A stretch of DNA of 64,000 nucleotides from Pseudeuparius sepicola (lineage: Eukaryota; Arthropoda; Insecta; Coleoptera; Anthribidae). The notes beneath the pieces are model-generated. The model searched no databases, was not told the DNA's origin, and saw only the letters and a list, made by a program, of their open reading frames with translations. Numbering within the stretch: position 1 is the stretch's first letter; the number at the start of each line of letters is the position of its first letter. The DNA lies in assembly GCA_963920635.1 (NCBI GenBank), contig OY987299.1:69298692-69362691 (forward strand). The letters run 5' to 3'. Made by a program: the position numbers and the translations under genes. This document shows, one piece after another, positions 32,985 through 46,524 of the stretch.

Positions 32985-33493
32985 TTATATTAATTCGATT
33001 TCTTCTTCTAGTATATAAATTACACTACTTCCCCAGTCGACCTTTACGCCGTATTTATGTAAAAAATCTAATCCTAATAAAACATCTGCACTGAATGCTA
33101 TTTGTTCGTTTTCCAGTACCGTGGCGTTATGTACTAGATTTTTTCCATTTCTTAACTCAATTTTTAACTTAGTATTTCCTAAACTTGCTATGTTATTTCC
33201 TTGTATATCAATTAATTGTACATTATCCTTATTAACTAATAACCCCTCTGCGAACTCTGGTTTTACCAGTGACACAACTGCTCCGGAATCTATTAAAACT
33301 CTACATTGATTATTACACATTGTCCTAATTGCTACATTACGTGGGTGTCCTCCCTTTTTAAAGCAGTTGCGAACCGGCTTCTTTTTTACTCTCGAGATCC
33401 TAGCACTGCAGCCGCACTTCGGGGTTGGGAAGTGGCTGTTCGCTCGTTTAAACGACCCTGTACCTTAATTTCGGTTGGAAAAAATTCCTTTCT
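32985..33493 (-). pseudogene. Gypsy-A aspartic protease and upstream linker
   Basis: The protease has CRVLIDSGAVVSLV (active-site D-S-G intact, near 33303-33262), FSADVLLGLDFLHKYGVKVDW (about 33090-33030), and ends in TAA at 32985. Upstream, a linker with RLNERTATSQPRS (33450) reaches back to the third gag zinc knuckle, from which it is cut by element G at 33494. A stop at 33386 and a frame change follow. The order gag-protease on the minus strand matches Gypsy-A. Confidence 0.82.
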
Positions 33494-33980
33494 ACACTCA
33501 GAAAATTTTTTCATCGCCGCAGCCAAGTTTTTCGCTGCCCCAGCTAAAAAATTTGGCAATATAGGCGCCAAGCAAAAACTATGCTGCGATAGAAGAGTTC
33601 ACTTTGCTACCCTACCTTACTTGTCCCAGCAGAACTACTTTATAAAAAACTCATTACTGTCTATAAAGTAACTTTGCTGTCATAGGAAAGTTCTTTTTTT
33701 TACACGAGAGAGATATGTTTTCTCTATAGAAAACCTATTCACAGCTCCAAGAAGGTACTTTATAGTGGCTGCAAAGAGCTTTGCTACCATACGAAACAAA
33801 CATACTGTGATAGGGGATTACCTATTTCTTTACTTTATTATTGCAAGAAGCTACTTTACTGCGATAAAAAAATACTCTCCGGGTGTAGCCGAAACAATTT
33901 ACCTAGCAAAGCAAAAATTTTTTTTGCGGGTAGAGCTCTGATTTCCTGTTATGAAAGCTTTTGTTTCAGACCCCAGCATA

Positions 33981-34285
33981 CAGGGTGTTTCAAATTCGAT
34001 ATTCACCATTGGGATCTTAGGAACTGGTAAAAGATATCTATTAGCCCATTTAGGCTACTTAATATGCAGTATGGAGAAAATTAAAATATTTTAATATGTC
34101 ACGGACATGTTATGTTTTCCAAGATCCAAATGTTATAACATTTGGGTCTTGGATAACATAACATTTGGATATTGGAAAACATAACATGTCATGTTCCTGA
34201 CATATTAGCAGCCTAAATGGGCTAATATATATCTCTTACCAGCTCCTAAGATCCCAATGGTGAGTATCGAATTTGAAACACCCTG
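33981..34285. mobile_element. 305-bp foldback MITE, mariner-type ends
   Basis: Nearly the whole element is one large hairpin, with ends CAGGGTGTTTCAAATTCGAT and complement, and TA on both sides. The flanks themselves are complementary over ten more bases (GACCCCAGCA left, TGCTGGGGTC right), so the target was probably a 22-base palindrome. Confidence 0.88.
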
Positions 34286-35538
34286 TATGCTGGGGTCTTT
34301 CCAAAAAGCCTCACTAACAGGTAAGTAGAACTCTTACTCAATGATTATACCTCATACCTAAAAAAAATGTTGATATAATATTGAAATTAGTATTTCCAAG
34401 AAATTGGAGTTAAATATTATAGAGCCCATATAATTTATTAAATGTCCTAATTTCAACAAAAATAATATCTTTTATATATACCTACTTCCCTCTAAATATA
34501 TTTTACAAAAACATCAGTAGCACGGAAGTAAGTAACTTTCACACTTTGGTGAATATACTTTTTGGATCATTAAGTATAGTTTTTTATAACGTCATTATGT
34601 ATAGTTTTTTATAATGTTAGTATTGTTATCATGGGAGCTAAAGGTCGTTAAAAATAAAAGAATATTTATTCGAGAAAATACAATTTATTCTAAATTTAGA
34701 AGAACAGCTATATACTCTATGACTATTAATCGTCAGTCTAAAAAAGTTAAAAACAATCAATACTTATATCTAGGTATATCACTAACTTTGTGTGGAAATG
34801 ACAAAAATATTAAAAGTTTGAGACTAATACTATATGTACATATAATATCTATACATATATCAAATATACTAAAAAATATACCTACTGTAGAAACAACAGA
34901 TACCGTAGAGAGGGTATAATATTTGGTTAATATTTCTTTAATAATCCGATATTATTTCTTATTCCCGTTCGTGATTAATTACAAATTATGCAAAACTAAG
35001 TAAAATTGCTACCTAAAGTGTTTACTATTTATCGCTCCAAAACAATACCTAAAATGTATAATAATACCTCGTGTAATTTTTTTATTAAAAAAAAACAAAC
35101 AAATATCCCCCTAGGAGGGGTTATTTGGGTAGCTAATATAAATATGAATATAACTCAAATATAGCGCATTTGGAGGCTATATGGGTGAAAAAAATATGCA
35201 AAATAATGTAATATATTATATCATATATTAATTATATTTAAAAATAAATTCATTCTAAGATGTTTGACAAATAACAGACGTATGTTACGTGGCACAATAT
35301 TTATTTTATTATTCTTTTAACAATATAGGCAAGAAAGTCAAATAAAACTTTGTTCTGAAAATACCTCTTTAACTAAAAAAATTATTTTAACCAAAATACA
35401 AACTGCTGAAATCTTCAGAAGGGAATTTGTAGTGTGGGCGATGTTCTTTTCCTGTTTTAGTAGGATTGGGAAGTTTTTTTATCATCATGTCTCTTGAGAC
35501 AGTATCTTCATATCCTTCGACATCCACAAAATGTAACT

Positions 35539-35697
35539 TTAAACCTCTCTGAAGCCTCTTTGTATGTTATGTTTCTCTCTTTTACAGCAATTATTGCATT
35601 ATTCAGATCAATATCAGAATAGGATTGGTAAGGATTAAACTGTTTTCCTTTCCGTGCATTTGTGTACCTTTTTTGTACCTTTGTATGTACGAACCAT
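35539..35697 (-). pseudogene. Pipsqueak/pogo-type HTH exon remnant
   Basis: ATG at 35697 gives MVRTYKGTKK; one frame shift later the sequence reads NPYQSYSDIDLNNAIIAV, together resembling the helix-turn-helix of Psq-domain proteins and pogo-type transposases. It stops after RGFREV. This is a motif-level guess in a decayed sequence. Confidence 0.4.
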
Positions 35698-37756
35698 CTA
35701 GAACAAAAACATTATTTAATACTTAATTTTCTACCCTAAAAATTATGTATACACGAACTAGCTTTCCAAAAAACACAGAAACCAAATAGCCCCCTATAAA
35801 AACCAAATAGCCCCTCAATAAAAAAATGGCTGCCGTTGTATATGTTCGTACATAATTGAAAAACAAACGGTGGTGTATGATTCCCAAAGATCAATATTTT
35901 TAATTTGGACTAGTACACCACTTTTTTTTATTTGCTCATCGGATAGTATTGGGTCAGATATACTTGCTGTATTTTTTTTTATTTTTTTCGCCCCCGTTTT
36001 GCCGCAATTAATTTTTAAAGTTCAATATACGTAACTACCTGTTGGATTTTATTTTTACCTAAATTTACTGCCAGGCGCCACGTTTGGCACCACCGCGCCT
36101 CAATGTCAAGAGAACTTAACCTATAAATCTGCAAGGACAAATCAGATCCTGCTAATTTTTTTACCTAGATTTGATCTATTTTCACTGTATTTTCGCCATT
36201 CATTCCATTACATGACGGAAATGATTAGGAAAAAGACTTTTTTGTAACTGTTTGTTCAAGTACAAGCGAAATTTCAATAAAATTGTATTTTTGTTTGTCA
36301 ATAATAATACCTACTTGTTCTACTGAGATTCAGGTAGGTAGCAGCATCACAATCATTCTATTCTCCTGAGAACTCTATTGACGACTCAGAGATAATGCCA
36401 GTTTTAAGTCGATTTTATTTAGGTCTGACAAAAGTATAGGAGTGTGGTACAAAAGGATACAAGTGCTGATACATTATGAAGCAAAAAATGATAAGAACCG
36501 ACCAGGTTCAAAGTAATATTTTATAATAGTTGATGATTTTTGTCATACAGTTTTCTGTAAAGTATATTCGGCCGATTGCTAGTTGTATGAAGGAACTGAT
36601 ATTTTGGCCTGAATCTAAATCTAGTGATAGGTATTCAAAAAGCTTTACCAGTGCTTTTCAAAGCAAGACATAAACAGTGGAGTTAATAATTGATTTATTA
36701 GAAATTGAGACAGAAAAGTCATCGAATCCTATAGACGTCCAGCACTGACCTGGTTAGAATATATAAAAAATTGTTATAATGGTTTATTAATAAACAGGGA
36801 TTAATAGGTATAGACGATTGGGCAATTAAACATATTGAGCCCTTACTTACAGAATGTAAGTCAGTAAGACCTGCATCGGTTCCAACACATATAATAGGTG
36901 TCAGCTTTAGATATTGTTCAAAATATGACATGTAAAAAGCAATAAAGCCAAGTTTTTAGTCGAAAACCTTTATAGTAGGTCATCGCTCGAATTGAATCGA
37001 CTACTTCAAACCCATTTAGGTAAATTATATTCCCGAATGCATACTCGTAAAAAATGATATACCATGGAGTAAAGAAATAACACGAAGAAAGTTTGCACCA
37101 GAAAAATGATACATCTCTGAAAAGTAACTGGCATAGTTTTATTTTCTACACGGGGTAAATCATAAAAACATCAAAAAGGTGTTTTATGGAATAGAAACTT
37201 GAAACTTCATTGCTGGCCTTACCTTTTAATTTTAAACTTTTCATAATACCTACATGTTTTCTCTAAAATTAACAATACCTAAGGGCGTTGAGTCCATATA
37301 AAATTGCGTGTCCGGTCGGAGTGTGCTTACCCTGAAGTCCCTCGTTGCCCCCACTCGTTCTAGCCGCCTAGCGACCACGAATTTTTACAACTTGTTTACG
37401 TTTTCGAGAACACTGATCCCTGTGCAACGGGCTAACTGTACAATTTTATATATTTTTTATTTTACTGGAAGGATATGTATTTTGTTGTCTCGGACGCTTT
37501 TCGGGCAGGCTACGCTGCGTCCCGTAAGGCTGCGTTTCTTATTATTCCTTCATTCAACGCTAAGGGTACTTTCTAGTCTTTTTCATACTTTCGATCCTCC
37601 CCCATATACGAAATGAGATATTCAAATTTTGAAAACTGCGTTTTGAGTTTGCAGGAATGCACAAACTTTCATCAAGAATAAAATTTTCTGATAAATTAAA
37701 GTTAAAAAAACATATGGTGTGTACTTTCTGCTGGACACTGTATATTCGACACTACT

Positions 37757-38586
37757 CCCAGACAACACAAAATATTTTAAAAATATTTCTAAATGATTCC
37801 AAAGATTCAGAAAATATTACAATATTTATATCATATGGGGAAAATGTTTTGGTAAAATATTTTTCCTCACATTATATTAATATTCCGACAAAATATTTTA
37901 TAAATATTTAAAAATAATTCCAAAGTACTTGAAAATTTTGCAACATTTATAAAACGTTATAGTAATATTTCTCAAAATCTGTTTTATAATATTTTATAAA
38001 TATTATAAGAAATATTATTAAGACATTCACTTAAATGTTACGCCGAAGTATCCTACATCTCACCGCTACTAACTAATATCAATTGGAATAAATAGCACCT
38101 ACCCGATGGAACCCATATCCATGATACTATCATAGTTTTATGCCCGTATACGTCCGGCAGTTGGTAGTTTAGTTGTTTAGTGCCTATAGGGCCTACACGA
38201 CCACAGCAAAGTTTACAGTTATTCTGTAAACTTTGGCCACTGTAAGGAATCCTTCTTTATTTATAATAATGGTAAAAAATTGTCTGTTTCAATTACGACC
38301 CTAATCCCTGATTGCAGCAACTATCATTTTATTATTATACCTAATATAGCTTGATAATAGTGACAATGGATATTACACATTACACATAATATTTCAAAAA
38401 TATTTTTAAAATATTTTATGCAACGGTTTAAAAATATTTTAACAACCTTATAGTTGGTCCACTCTTATAATTTATAAAACATTTAAAAAACATTAATTGG
38501 GTAATATAGGAATATTTTATTAATATTTTCATATTTCTCTGAAAATGTGTATAAAATATTCCAATAATATTATTGTGTTATCTGGG
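37757..38586. mobile_element. 830-bp AT-rich MITE
   Basis: The ends are CCCAGACAACACAA and, read inward, CCCAGATAACACAA. The body is made largely of AAATATTT-type palindromic motifs. It is absent from the matching site in the other copy of X (near 48670), so it inserted after the X copies formed. Target duplication is not clear. Confidence 0.75.
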
Positions 38587-38865
38587 CTGTTGTAATAAGA
38601 AAAAATATAATATATTATGTCTAACATAGTAGTTACATTGCAAGATTTATATCTTATCGACAAAAAATAGAAAAATAATAGGGGGGGTCGGATTTTTCGC
38701 ATGAAGTACATAGTACTAAAATACATAAGACCTGTGACTTTTTCAAATTTTATTCACAAACAAAAATTATTATTTGCTTACCTAAAGTAAATTGTTATAT
38801 CAACAAAATATTTCCAATATATCATTATCCATTAGAAACACCATTAATTGTTTTATTTATACTTT

Positions 38866-39300
38866 CTTGTTTTTGATCTCCAGATTGCCACGTACGCACC
38901 TGACTTTTTCGTTTCTGTGCTACCCCAGTGTCTAGCATGCCTCCAGTGCCATTTTCGTAAATAGTTCAAGCTGGTGAAAAATCAATTGTGGAAATTTGGA
39001 TTTTTCTTATTTTTGATCTCCCGATCGCTACGTACGCACCTGAGTTTTTCGTTTCTGTGCTACCCCGGTGTCTAGCAAGCCTTTAGTGCCATTTTGTTAA
39101 TTATATCAAGCTGCAAAAAATTAACTGTGACAATCTGGATTTTTCTTGTTTTTGATCTCCCGATGCCACGTACGCACCTGAGTTTTTCGTTTCTGTGCTA
39201 CCCCAGTATCTAGCATGCCTCCAGTGCCATTTTGGTAAATAGTTTAAGTTGGTGACAAATCAATAATTATTGTGGAAATTTGGATTTTTCTTGTTTTCTG
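38866..39300. repeat. 140-bp tandem repeat, 3 units (left copy of X)
   Basis: Three units, recognisable by GCTACCCCAGTGTCTAGC, have their TACCCC at 38921, 39061 and 39199. The other X copy has five. Confidence 0.88.
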
Positions 39301-40306
39301 AATTTTTCGTTTGGGGTTGCCCCATAGGTATATATATATATCAATTTTGCTGCTGGCATCATTTCTTGGTAAACTGCAAGATACGAAAACATCTCTGGAA
39401 ATAAAAATTTGAAACAATTTATTTCATGCTCAATAATTATTACTATACAAACCTACCTTTTAATTTATTCAATTTTTTTTTCTGGTGTACTGACTAAGTA
39501 TTTTATCAAATTGTGGTAGACATTAGTGCACTATGCGTAGGACCAGTACTTAGCTGGTGTGCTGTAAAAACGAGATTCTTGATTCTGATTTCGTTGCCGT
39601 CTCGAGAAACGTAATGCTGCATGTGCATAATTTAGGACTAATCTACTTATGTTGGGCAATCACAACACATTTTACACATTCCACAACCGAATATCTTTAT
39701 GCATTGGTAACCACAATGATATTATAATTATTGTTCTTGTTAAACGGGGTCGGGGTTATTTTTGTCTTAACCCTGCATTCATTATTATTTTGTCCTTTCT
39801 TCTGCACATATCCATAAGTCCATTCTCTAGTTGACCTAAAGGGAGCATTCACAGCTACGTATATAATCATAATTAAGTATAAATATTACAACAATAATCA
39901 AATAAACAACATACCTTCCTCTTAATTTTTCAGGGTTTTGCTCGCAGTTTGTATTAATAACTTGACACACCAAAGTAAGTAGTGACCAGAACAAGCTTTA
40001 ACAAAACTTGTCTTCATTATAATCCGAAAAAATAAAGTATTCACAGCGAGATTCTTATAACAAACTGAGAACAGAAATGATTTAATTCCCGTCTACGAAA
40101 GTGAGGTTATAAACGCACAAAACACAATTTCAACTGCAAAATGCGATGTTGCCGCTGATTATCCTTAAACAATCGACTCGTATGCCATCTGTCATATTTT
40201 ATGGGGGGCGTCTAATAAGTTCAGAATGGGATCGGTAAAATCCAAATATTTCATTGAAATGCTTGGAAATTTGATTATTTCTCACCAGGCGTATAAAAGC
40301 TGAATC

Positions 40307-41369
40307 CAGTGGCGGCTCCTGGAAAATTTTTTAAGGTGTTCTGCAATTTTTGGAAAAATAAACAAACAAAAAACTTGCCTATTTTTTTATAAATGAGTTT
40401 ATAATTTTTGATAAAACCTACCTATTCTTTGACACATTTTCATTATGTCTCTGTACATTTGTCCAATAAGCAGAATCTAATTGAGCTATAATATTAGTGC
40501 GTTACCTACTAGGTAACGCAAATTCCATACAATTATGAAGATGGCTTTTCGAGTTAATTTATCTTCAAACTCAAGTGCTCTAGATCGGTCGCTCCTATTT
40601 CCGTCCAAGCTTTATCGCCACCAAAAAGTAAGCAGGGAAAACAGTATAAAGCATTTTTCTTGTTACACCCACAAATACATTCATTTTTTAAATAAATGTC
40701 TCTATTAAATTTACGGGTGTAACTTTTCCCTGTACTTACACAAGATTTTTCTATATAATAATATCTGGTAACGGTCTACATTTTCCTTTTAATTCTAACT
40801 TTTCTTCGTATGAATATTTAAAAAATTTCTTCACATTAATTAAATTAAAGACCACTTCCATTGTTAGTACCGTTAATAATTGTCATCAATAAAGAAAAAC
40901 AGAATCACACGTCACACGTACGCACGCACTATAAGCTAACGGCCGCGTTAATACTATAGCAGTTCCCCACCCGACCCGACATCTAGCGCTGGACTAAATG
41001 CAGCGAATGCTCCACTTAAAATCACGGCGATCCGGCGACTGATACGGGCCGGTTCGGGGGAAGCGGGGTGCGCGCGGGTGTTCGAAGGAGCTCGAAGCGC
41101 CCGTTCGTGTGGCCCAGACAGATAATAACTCGACGATAGCGTGAGTAGGTTGGTTGCTCCACTGGTCGACTTGCAATCTTGCCTCTTACCTTCTCAGCAT
41201 TGGCCTATTAGTCTAGCCGCAGGCCGGGGTACGCCGCCGGCTTTCGGCTTTACAACGGAAATAGCGAATGCAAAATATTTTAGTATTTTAGTTAGATTAG
41301 ATTACATAATTATGATTATTTTTTTGAGAGCTCTGCAGCACTGCAGCACCTATGCACCAGCCGCCACTG
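40307..41369. mobile_element. hAT-like non-autonomous element in X
   Basis: The ends are CAGTGGCGGCTCCTGG and, inward from the right, CAGTGGCGGCTGGTGC. GCTGAATC (40299-40306) and GCTGGATC (41370-41377) are the 8-bp target duplication with one change. The other copy of X lacks it (near 46638). A GC-richer part (40930-41240) includes short open frames of no known family. Confidence 0.88.
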
Positions 41370-41377
41370 GCTGGATC

Positions 41378-44300
41378 CAATAATTTATCTGGGAATGTTT
41401 GGTTATATAAAAAAAGACGAAATAACTACTAATAAAATAGCAGGTATTTATTGAAATTAGGGATCGTGACGTCACATTCCCTACTTTTGCGACCGTTTTT
41501 TTTTCAATTTTTGAGCAAACTAATGGACAAAAAAATCTGTTGGTGGGGTTCCGTGATTATCTAGACATGTTTTACAAATTCCAATGCAAAAAATTATTTT
41601 TTAATCCTAAGTATACTTGTCCATTATCTATGAAGTACTTACTGTTTATTCTGCACACACAGAAGTTTGAAGACAGAGATATTATATATTTTAAACACAC
41701 TGTATTAAGCATGGAAAAACACACTTCACCCTGTGACTGACAAGCTCAGATTGATATTAATAATGGGTTGGACTATTAGCTTTGTAGTAAACCTCCAAAA
41801 AACGCACTCCTATTACCTCACATTTTTGCCGGGAAATTTAAATAGTTTGTTGCCAAAAAACAAAAGCCCCGCCCTACGGTATTGAAACACCCCGGCCCCA
41901 GGGCCGCTGTTTCGTAGATTTTTTCTGGTAATATTTTCTTATTCCTATTTTATATTTACGATGTTGTCCCCTTTAAATTATAAATATTTTTTGTAAATAT
42001 TTCTTTCGAGATAAAAAGCATTTCCAATAACCGCCTATATAGAACCGGGCAGGCCAACCTGCGCTCGGTCCCACATCTGGTCGCCACTCGCACCTAGTCT
42101 CCAGAGCCCTTTTGTTTTCGACCTACGCCATTGTCAAGGCACTCCTCAGATTTCGCCGCTTTTTTAGAAAAGTGAAATGCAGTCTGTTTTTGTTAGTCAA
42201 TGCCCACATCTGTTAGCCAGCCTCTAGGATCGAAATGGGCCTTTTCTCAACTTCTAAGAACTTCCCTAGACGGGCCGCCCCGAAAGGGGTGCGCCATTTT
42301 TCGCTTCTTTGTTTCTTTTCGGATAAATAGCGTAGGCAGGCTCACTTCGGGATCAGTCCCCTCTGATCCCCCAAACTGACGTGTGAGCTAGGCCGTTCGC
42401 CTCGAGTGAAAAGTCGTTGCTTTGCCGAAGTTTTCCTTCCCCTGACCTTATTCCATTCGGGAGTGCATTCGCGTACCTCGTGCTCGAAAGTGTTAAACGC
42501 GTTCCGTAAATTCACGCCGTTCGTGTACTTACTTCGTTCCCGAAAGTTACAAACGCAGTCGCGTAAGTGCGGAATTCACAATGAAAGTCGGACCTAATAC
42601 GCGGAGTGTTCGCGAGTTAACCCGCGAGAACCTGAACCAGGAGCTAGGTGAGTATAAATCACGAATTTCCATTTTTTTCCTGTTCTCTGGTCACAGCATC
42701 TTTCATATACTCACGGCGTTGCCTAATTTATTCACGGAGCTCTAATTTAGGCACAGGTACTTTAATTTCCACGACATCCTTTATTTTCCCGGCTTCTCTG
42801 GTATGTTTACAGCTTGCCCATTCATTCACGTCATCTCTAACTTATTCACGATTTCTCTAATTCATTTCCGTCATCTTTAATGTATGCATAGCATGGACGA
42901 GTAGTCTCTTATAAAAAGGGTTTTTGAGGGAGATATATTTTTATTCTATCTTTTGCGGGAATATGTATCTCGTCGAGTAAACAAACTATTTTCAATTTGT
43001 TCTTTGGCCGCAGCGCGCCACTGAAAACACAGCTGTCATACAAGCCATTTTATAATATGTTCCATTACATTTTTAATCAGATACCTACAAGATTACAAAT
43101 TACCTTTCATTACAGTAACAGTGTCTGTGTACACGTATTTTTGTCTTGTTTATTCTCACTGAAAACATTACTTTTTCTGAAGTCAATATGGTACTAAAAA
43201 CACTTCGCCCAGCAGCGAACTGTCAACTAAACGGCAGAACATTGTCGAGACAAGCTTTTTCATATTTTTTCAATACCGACGAGATCTGTATTCCGCCATC
43301 ACTCACTCAACCTTTCATTTACATGTTTAGCACGGCGCACGCGCCGCGTGTTGTACACACACACGCCTTACCAACGTCAGGGAGACCCATGGTCACGGAT
43401 ACAATAACAATGTTAATGTAAATACCATAGGCGACAGGCTAAACAACAATAACCTCTCATTCTTAGATGCTCCTGTACATATGTGTACTATATATTCAAA
43501 TTTAGCTGTTCTCCGCTGTACGTGTCGCTCTCGCCGAGAAGGCACCCACCAAAATTTAAATTAGGGAGTTGTTTCTGAACTACACCATTCCTAAATAATA
43601 TGTTCCAGTACTACATGATTTATTCTTGTGAGAATTAATTAATTCAGTAAACCAGCCGTGTAGTTAAACACTCGACCAAGCGTGGTGCTATGTTGGAGGA
43701 CGCCCTGTCCGATTGGTTGTCAGTTAACACCTTTGCTACCGAACGTAACCCGACCTGTTAAGGTCCCGGGGGAGACTCCCCGACCTAGGGATGTCAAACC
43801 CGGTCCGCCGACTGGACGGGTTCCGTTTCCCCCTACCTGCACGCACCTGAATCCCTGCGATCCGTCGTTACCGGAAGAAAGGAGAACCCCTGTGTCTACA
43901 GCTGGCTATCCTGGTCCGAGAGAGGCCGAAAGTCCAATGTGACCTGGTAACGACGGCCACGATTCTATAGGTGCCTACATAACTATATATCTACCTACGG
44001 GTGTTACCTGAACCAATCGGCGGTGTGGCCGCCGATATACACCTCGTACGATCCAGTGTTTACCCACACGAGTTTTGTGGTGAATATCAGCCAAACGCTT
44101 AACCTTCCCAGGGCGAAGGAGTATAAGTCGTGTATGTGCTGCCTTGTATAGGTTTTCGTTGGGAGTCCGGCGGGGTTTTATTTAGGTTTTCCTCGCCGTG
44201 TCCGGGCTAATGCCCTACCAACACCATGTAATACGAAGTCGGGTCCTAAACCGCAACATAATTAATAAACGAGACCTATTAATTATGCAACGAACAAATC

Positions 44301-44762
44301 TTTGTCTTATTTACTATTTTCCCTCACAGCTGACTATACAAACTAGGTCAAACCAAATTTTATTGCGGTAGCCTCGCCTACCTAATACTATCATAAAATA
44401 ACCAGTGAACAAGTGTTTATGATTACACCCTACAGTTAGATTAACAAATATGCAATCAATACTTTAAAAATTACTTAGGTTACAAATAAACAAAACACAA
44501 CGTAGAACAAGGTCATAACCAATTAAACTAGACGATCACGCCAATTAAAGCTCCCTTTCTTCGGCACCGTAAGGGGCCGGGGGTTGGGACGTTACAGTAT
44601 TAATGTCAAATATTAACAAAAAATTAATATAAATAAACTTATATCCGAAATATTTGACGGTATCAAGTCTGCGTCAAACGTAACAGAATTTTAAAGCATT
44701 ACATAATTCTTATTATTTTCTTTTGAAATATTTTTATCGTTATTTATTAATAAAAAGTTATG
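41378..44762. other. Unassigned part of G; two GC-rich blocks
   Basis: 41378-41625 is X sequence. From there to 44762 I recognise no transposon gene. GC-rich blocks lie at 42030-42650 and 43670-44260. The first carries a possible gene start (42581). The second has a proline-rich open frame (43682-43942) and AATAAA-like sequence near 44271. TGTAACGTCCCAACC on the minus strand (from about 44597) resembles an LTR start, but I find no partner. Confidence 0.4.
42581..42647 (+). CDS. Candidate first coding exon, unknown gene
   Basis: ATG in a good context (CACAATGA) starts 22 codons (MKVGPNTRSVRELTRENL and on) that run into a perfect donor, G|GTGAGT, at 42648. A TATA-like GATAAATAG at about 42322 lies 260 bp upstream. 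The block is GC-rich. I do not recognise the protein and have no second exon, so this may be the start of a gene carried by G or of an LTR-element gag. Confidence 0.35.
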
Positions 44763-44911
44763 GACCGGGAGATAGTGACAGATTTTGGGACCTGATTTTA
44801 CCCAGTATGCCTTTTGGAGGGTACTATAGTACGCATATTCTGTTGTTAATTATAAACTTGTTAATAAGGATGTAAGATTAGCGAGTGTAAATGTAACAAT
44901 TACAAGAAAAC

Positions 44912-45149
44912 GTGATAATGGGCAAACACTCAAAGTTAGTACAAGCCCCAAAATAGGGAATGTGCTGACTGAAGCTGCAAATGTGCTGTTGGCTCCTGCC
45001 TGGACTTCATTTGTTGCTTCCCAAATCATACCTATCTTTTGATTTGGTTAATGTTACACCGTACTGATGATTGCCAAATAGCATGAAACACGTGTATGCG
45101 GTTACTAGTTTTTTCTTTTTGTTAACTTTGAGTGTTTGCCCATTATCAC
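44912..45149. mobile_element. Small MITE with 27-base perfect inverted ends
   Basis: GTGATAATGGGCAAACACTC (44912 on) to 44938 is exactly complementary to 45123-45149, and weaker pairing goes on outward. TATAAACTTGTT stands outside both sides (44850 and 45160 areas), a possible long target duplication. The right arm of N lacks the insertion. Confidence 0.75.
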
Positions 45150-45802
45150 CTTTTCTTATAAACTTGTTGTTATGATAAACTAAACAATCATCCCGGGTCC
45201 TTCATATATTAAAATTAATTAACATTTGTTTGCAAATTAAGCGTTTCGATACGATTTCACCCAGGCTGCCATGAATCCACAATAAAATTCAAGTAAAATA
45301 TGATAGTTGAAGTGTCAGAGGCATACCGTTTGCGTGAGCCCAAACGGTGATCACGGTCGGGTATACTTGCATTTTAAAATACGATTTATCCGCGTTTATA
45401 AACAGGCTGCCATTAAGAAGTATACATGGTTGTGTGATACATCAGCTACAGAAAAAATGGCATACCGTTTGCGCATGTCCAAGTATACCTCACATTAAAA
45501 ACATCTATTAGAGTTATTGAACAAGTATCCATTATTTAAATCAGTATGCCATTATGTTTCCATGCAGTTTATGATAGCGTATGTTGCATATAAAATTGGC
45601 ATAGCGATCAGGGCAGTCTAAGGTGGCATAAACACACATGGCATTAAATACTACCAACCCAAGTGAGTTTTTTGTGTTTATTTTGAAAATCATTATGTTT
45701 TTAAAAAACCAATGCTCAACTCAAATACTGCATTCTATTGCGCATATTTGGACAAAAAATCAGCCAAATCTGATGTCTACTTTTTCCAAACAAGCATAGG
45801 CG

Positions 45803-45804
<2 letters not shown>

Positions 45805-45893
<89 letters not shown>
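45805..45893. repeat. (AT)n microsatellite, about 88 bp
   Basis: Uninterrupted AT dinucleotides, which give tyrosine/isoleucine runs in both strands' frames and are not coding. Confidence 0.98.
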
Positions 45894-45896
<3 letters not shown>

Positions 45897-46524
45897 CTTC
45901 TAAAAAATAAAAAAATAAAATCACATTCTATCACAGCATGTACAGGGTGGTTCACTTTTATGTGGTAGGACTTTAACATTAGATAGAAAAAGATAATATA
46001 AAATGAAAATTTTATATCAACATATATCGGGGAAAGCTTAGTTTCCGAGATACAGGGCGTTGAAGTGTTGGAAAAAATATGAAGTATTTTTTACACTGTC
46101 CGAACCAGTGGAGATATTTAAACCAAATTTGATGTGTAGTACCACCTTTTTGACTACGATATTTAGTGATAATATGAAGGTTTTTTCGTACAGTTCTTTC
46201 AATTCTCTACAAAAAGTGTATCTTGACATTTTTTTGTATCTGCCACGGTTGTGTAGTAAATAAATTATTTCGTTTCCATCTCAGCCTTTTTTGCCTAAAA
46301 ATGTGTTTTCTAAGATTATTGATAAATATCGCAAATAACAGAAATTAATGATGAAACACTTATCGGATTCAGCTATTTTATTTTTAATTTTATGGAAACA
46401 ATTTTAAAAATAAACTGGCACTTGGTTTGAGGTACATTACTTTATTATCATTTTAACATTTTTTATCAAATCTAGTATTATTTCTTAATAATTTTTATAA
46501 TTCTAAATTTGTACAACATTCAAC

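Larger units (their letters stand above)
35906..41625. repeat. Sequence X, left copy (inverted relative to 46525-50556)
   Basis: It matches 46525-50556 in reverse orientation over about 4 kb, interrupted here by a MITE (37757-38586) and a hAT-like element (40307-41369). Its left border coincides with the last codons of the mariner-type transposase of M (GGACTAGTACACC near 35907). A decayed transposase-like stretch lies near 36560-36900, and a mirror pair of 102-residue open frames (37308-37616 here, 48814-49122 in the other copy, strand-flipped) covers a GC-richer part. None is a gene I can name. Confidence 0.8.
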
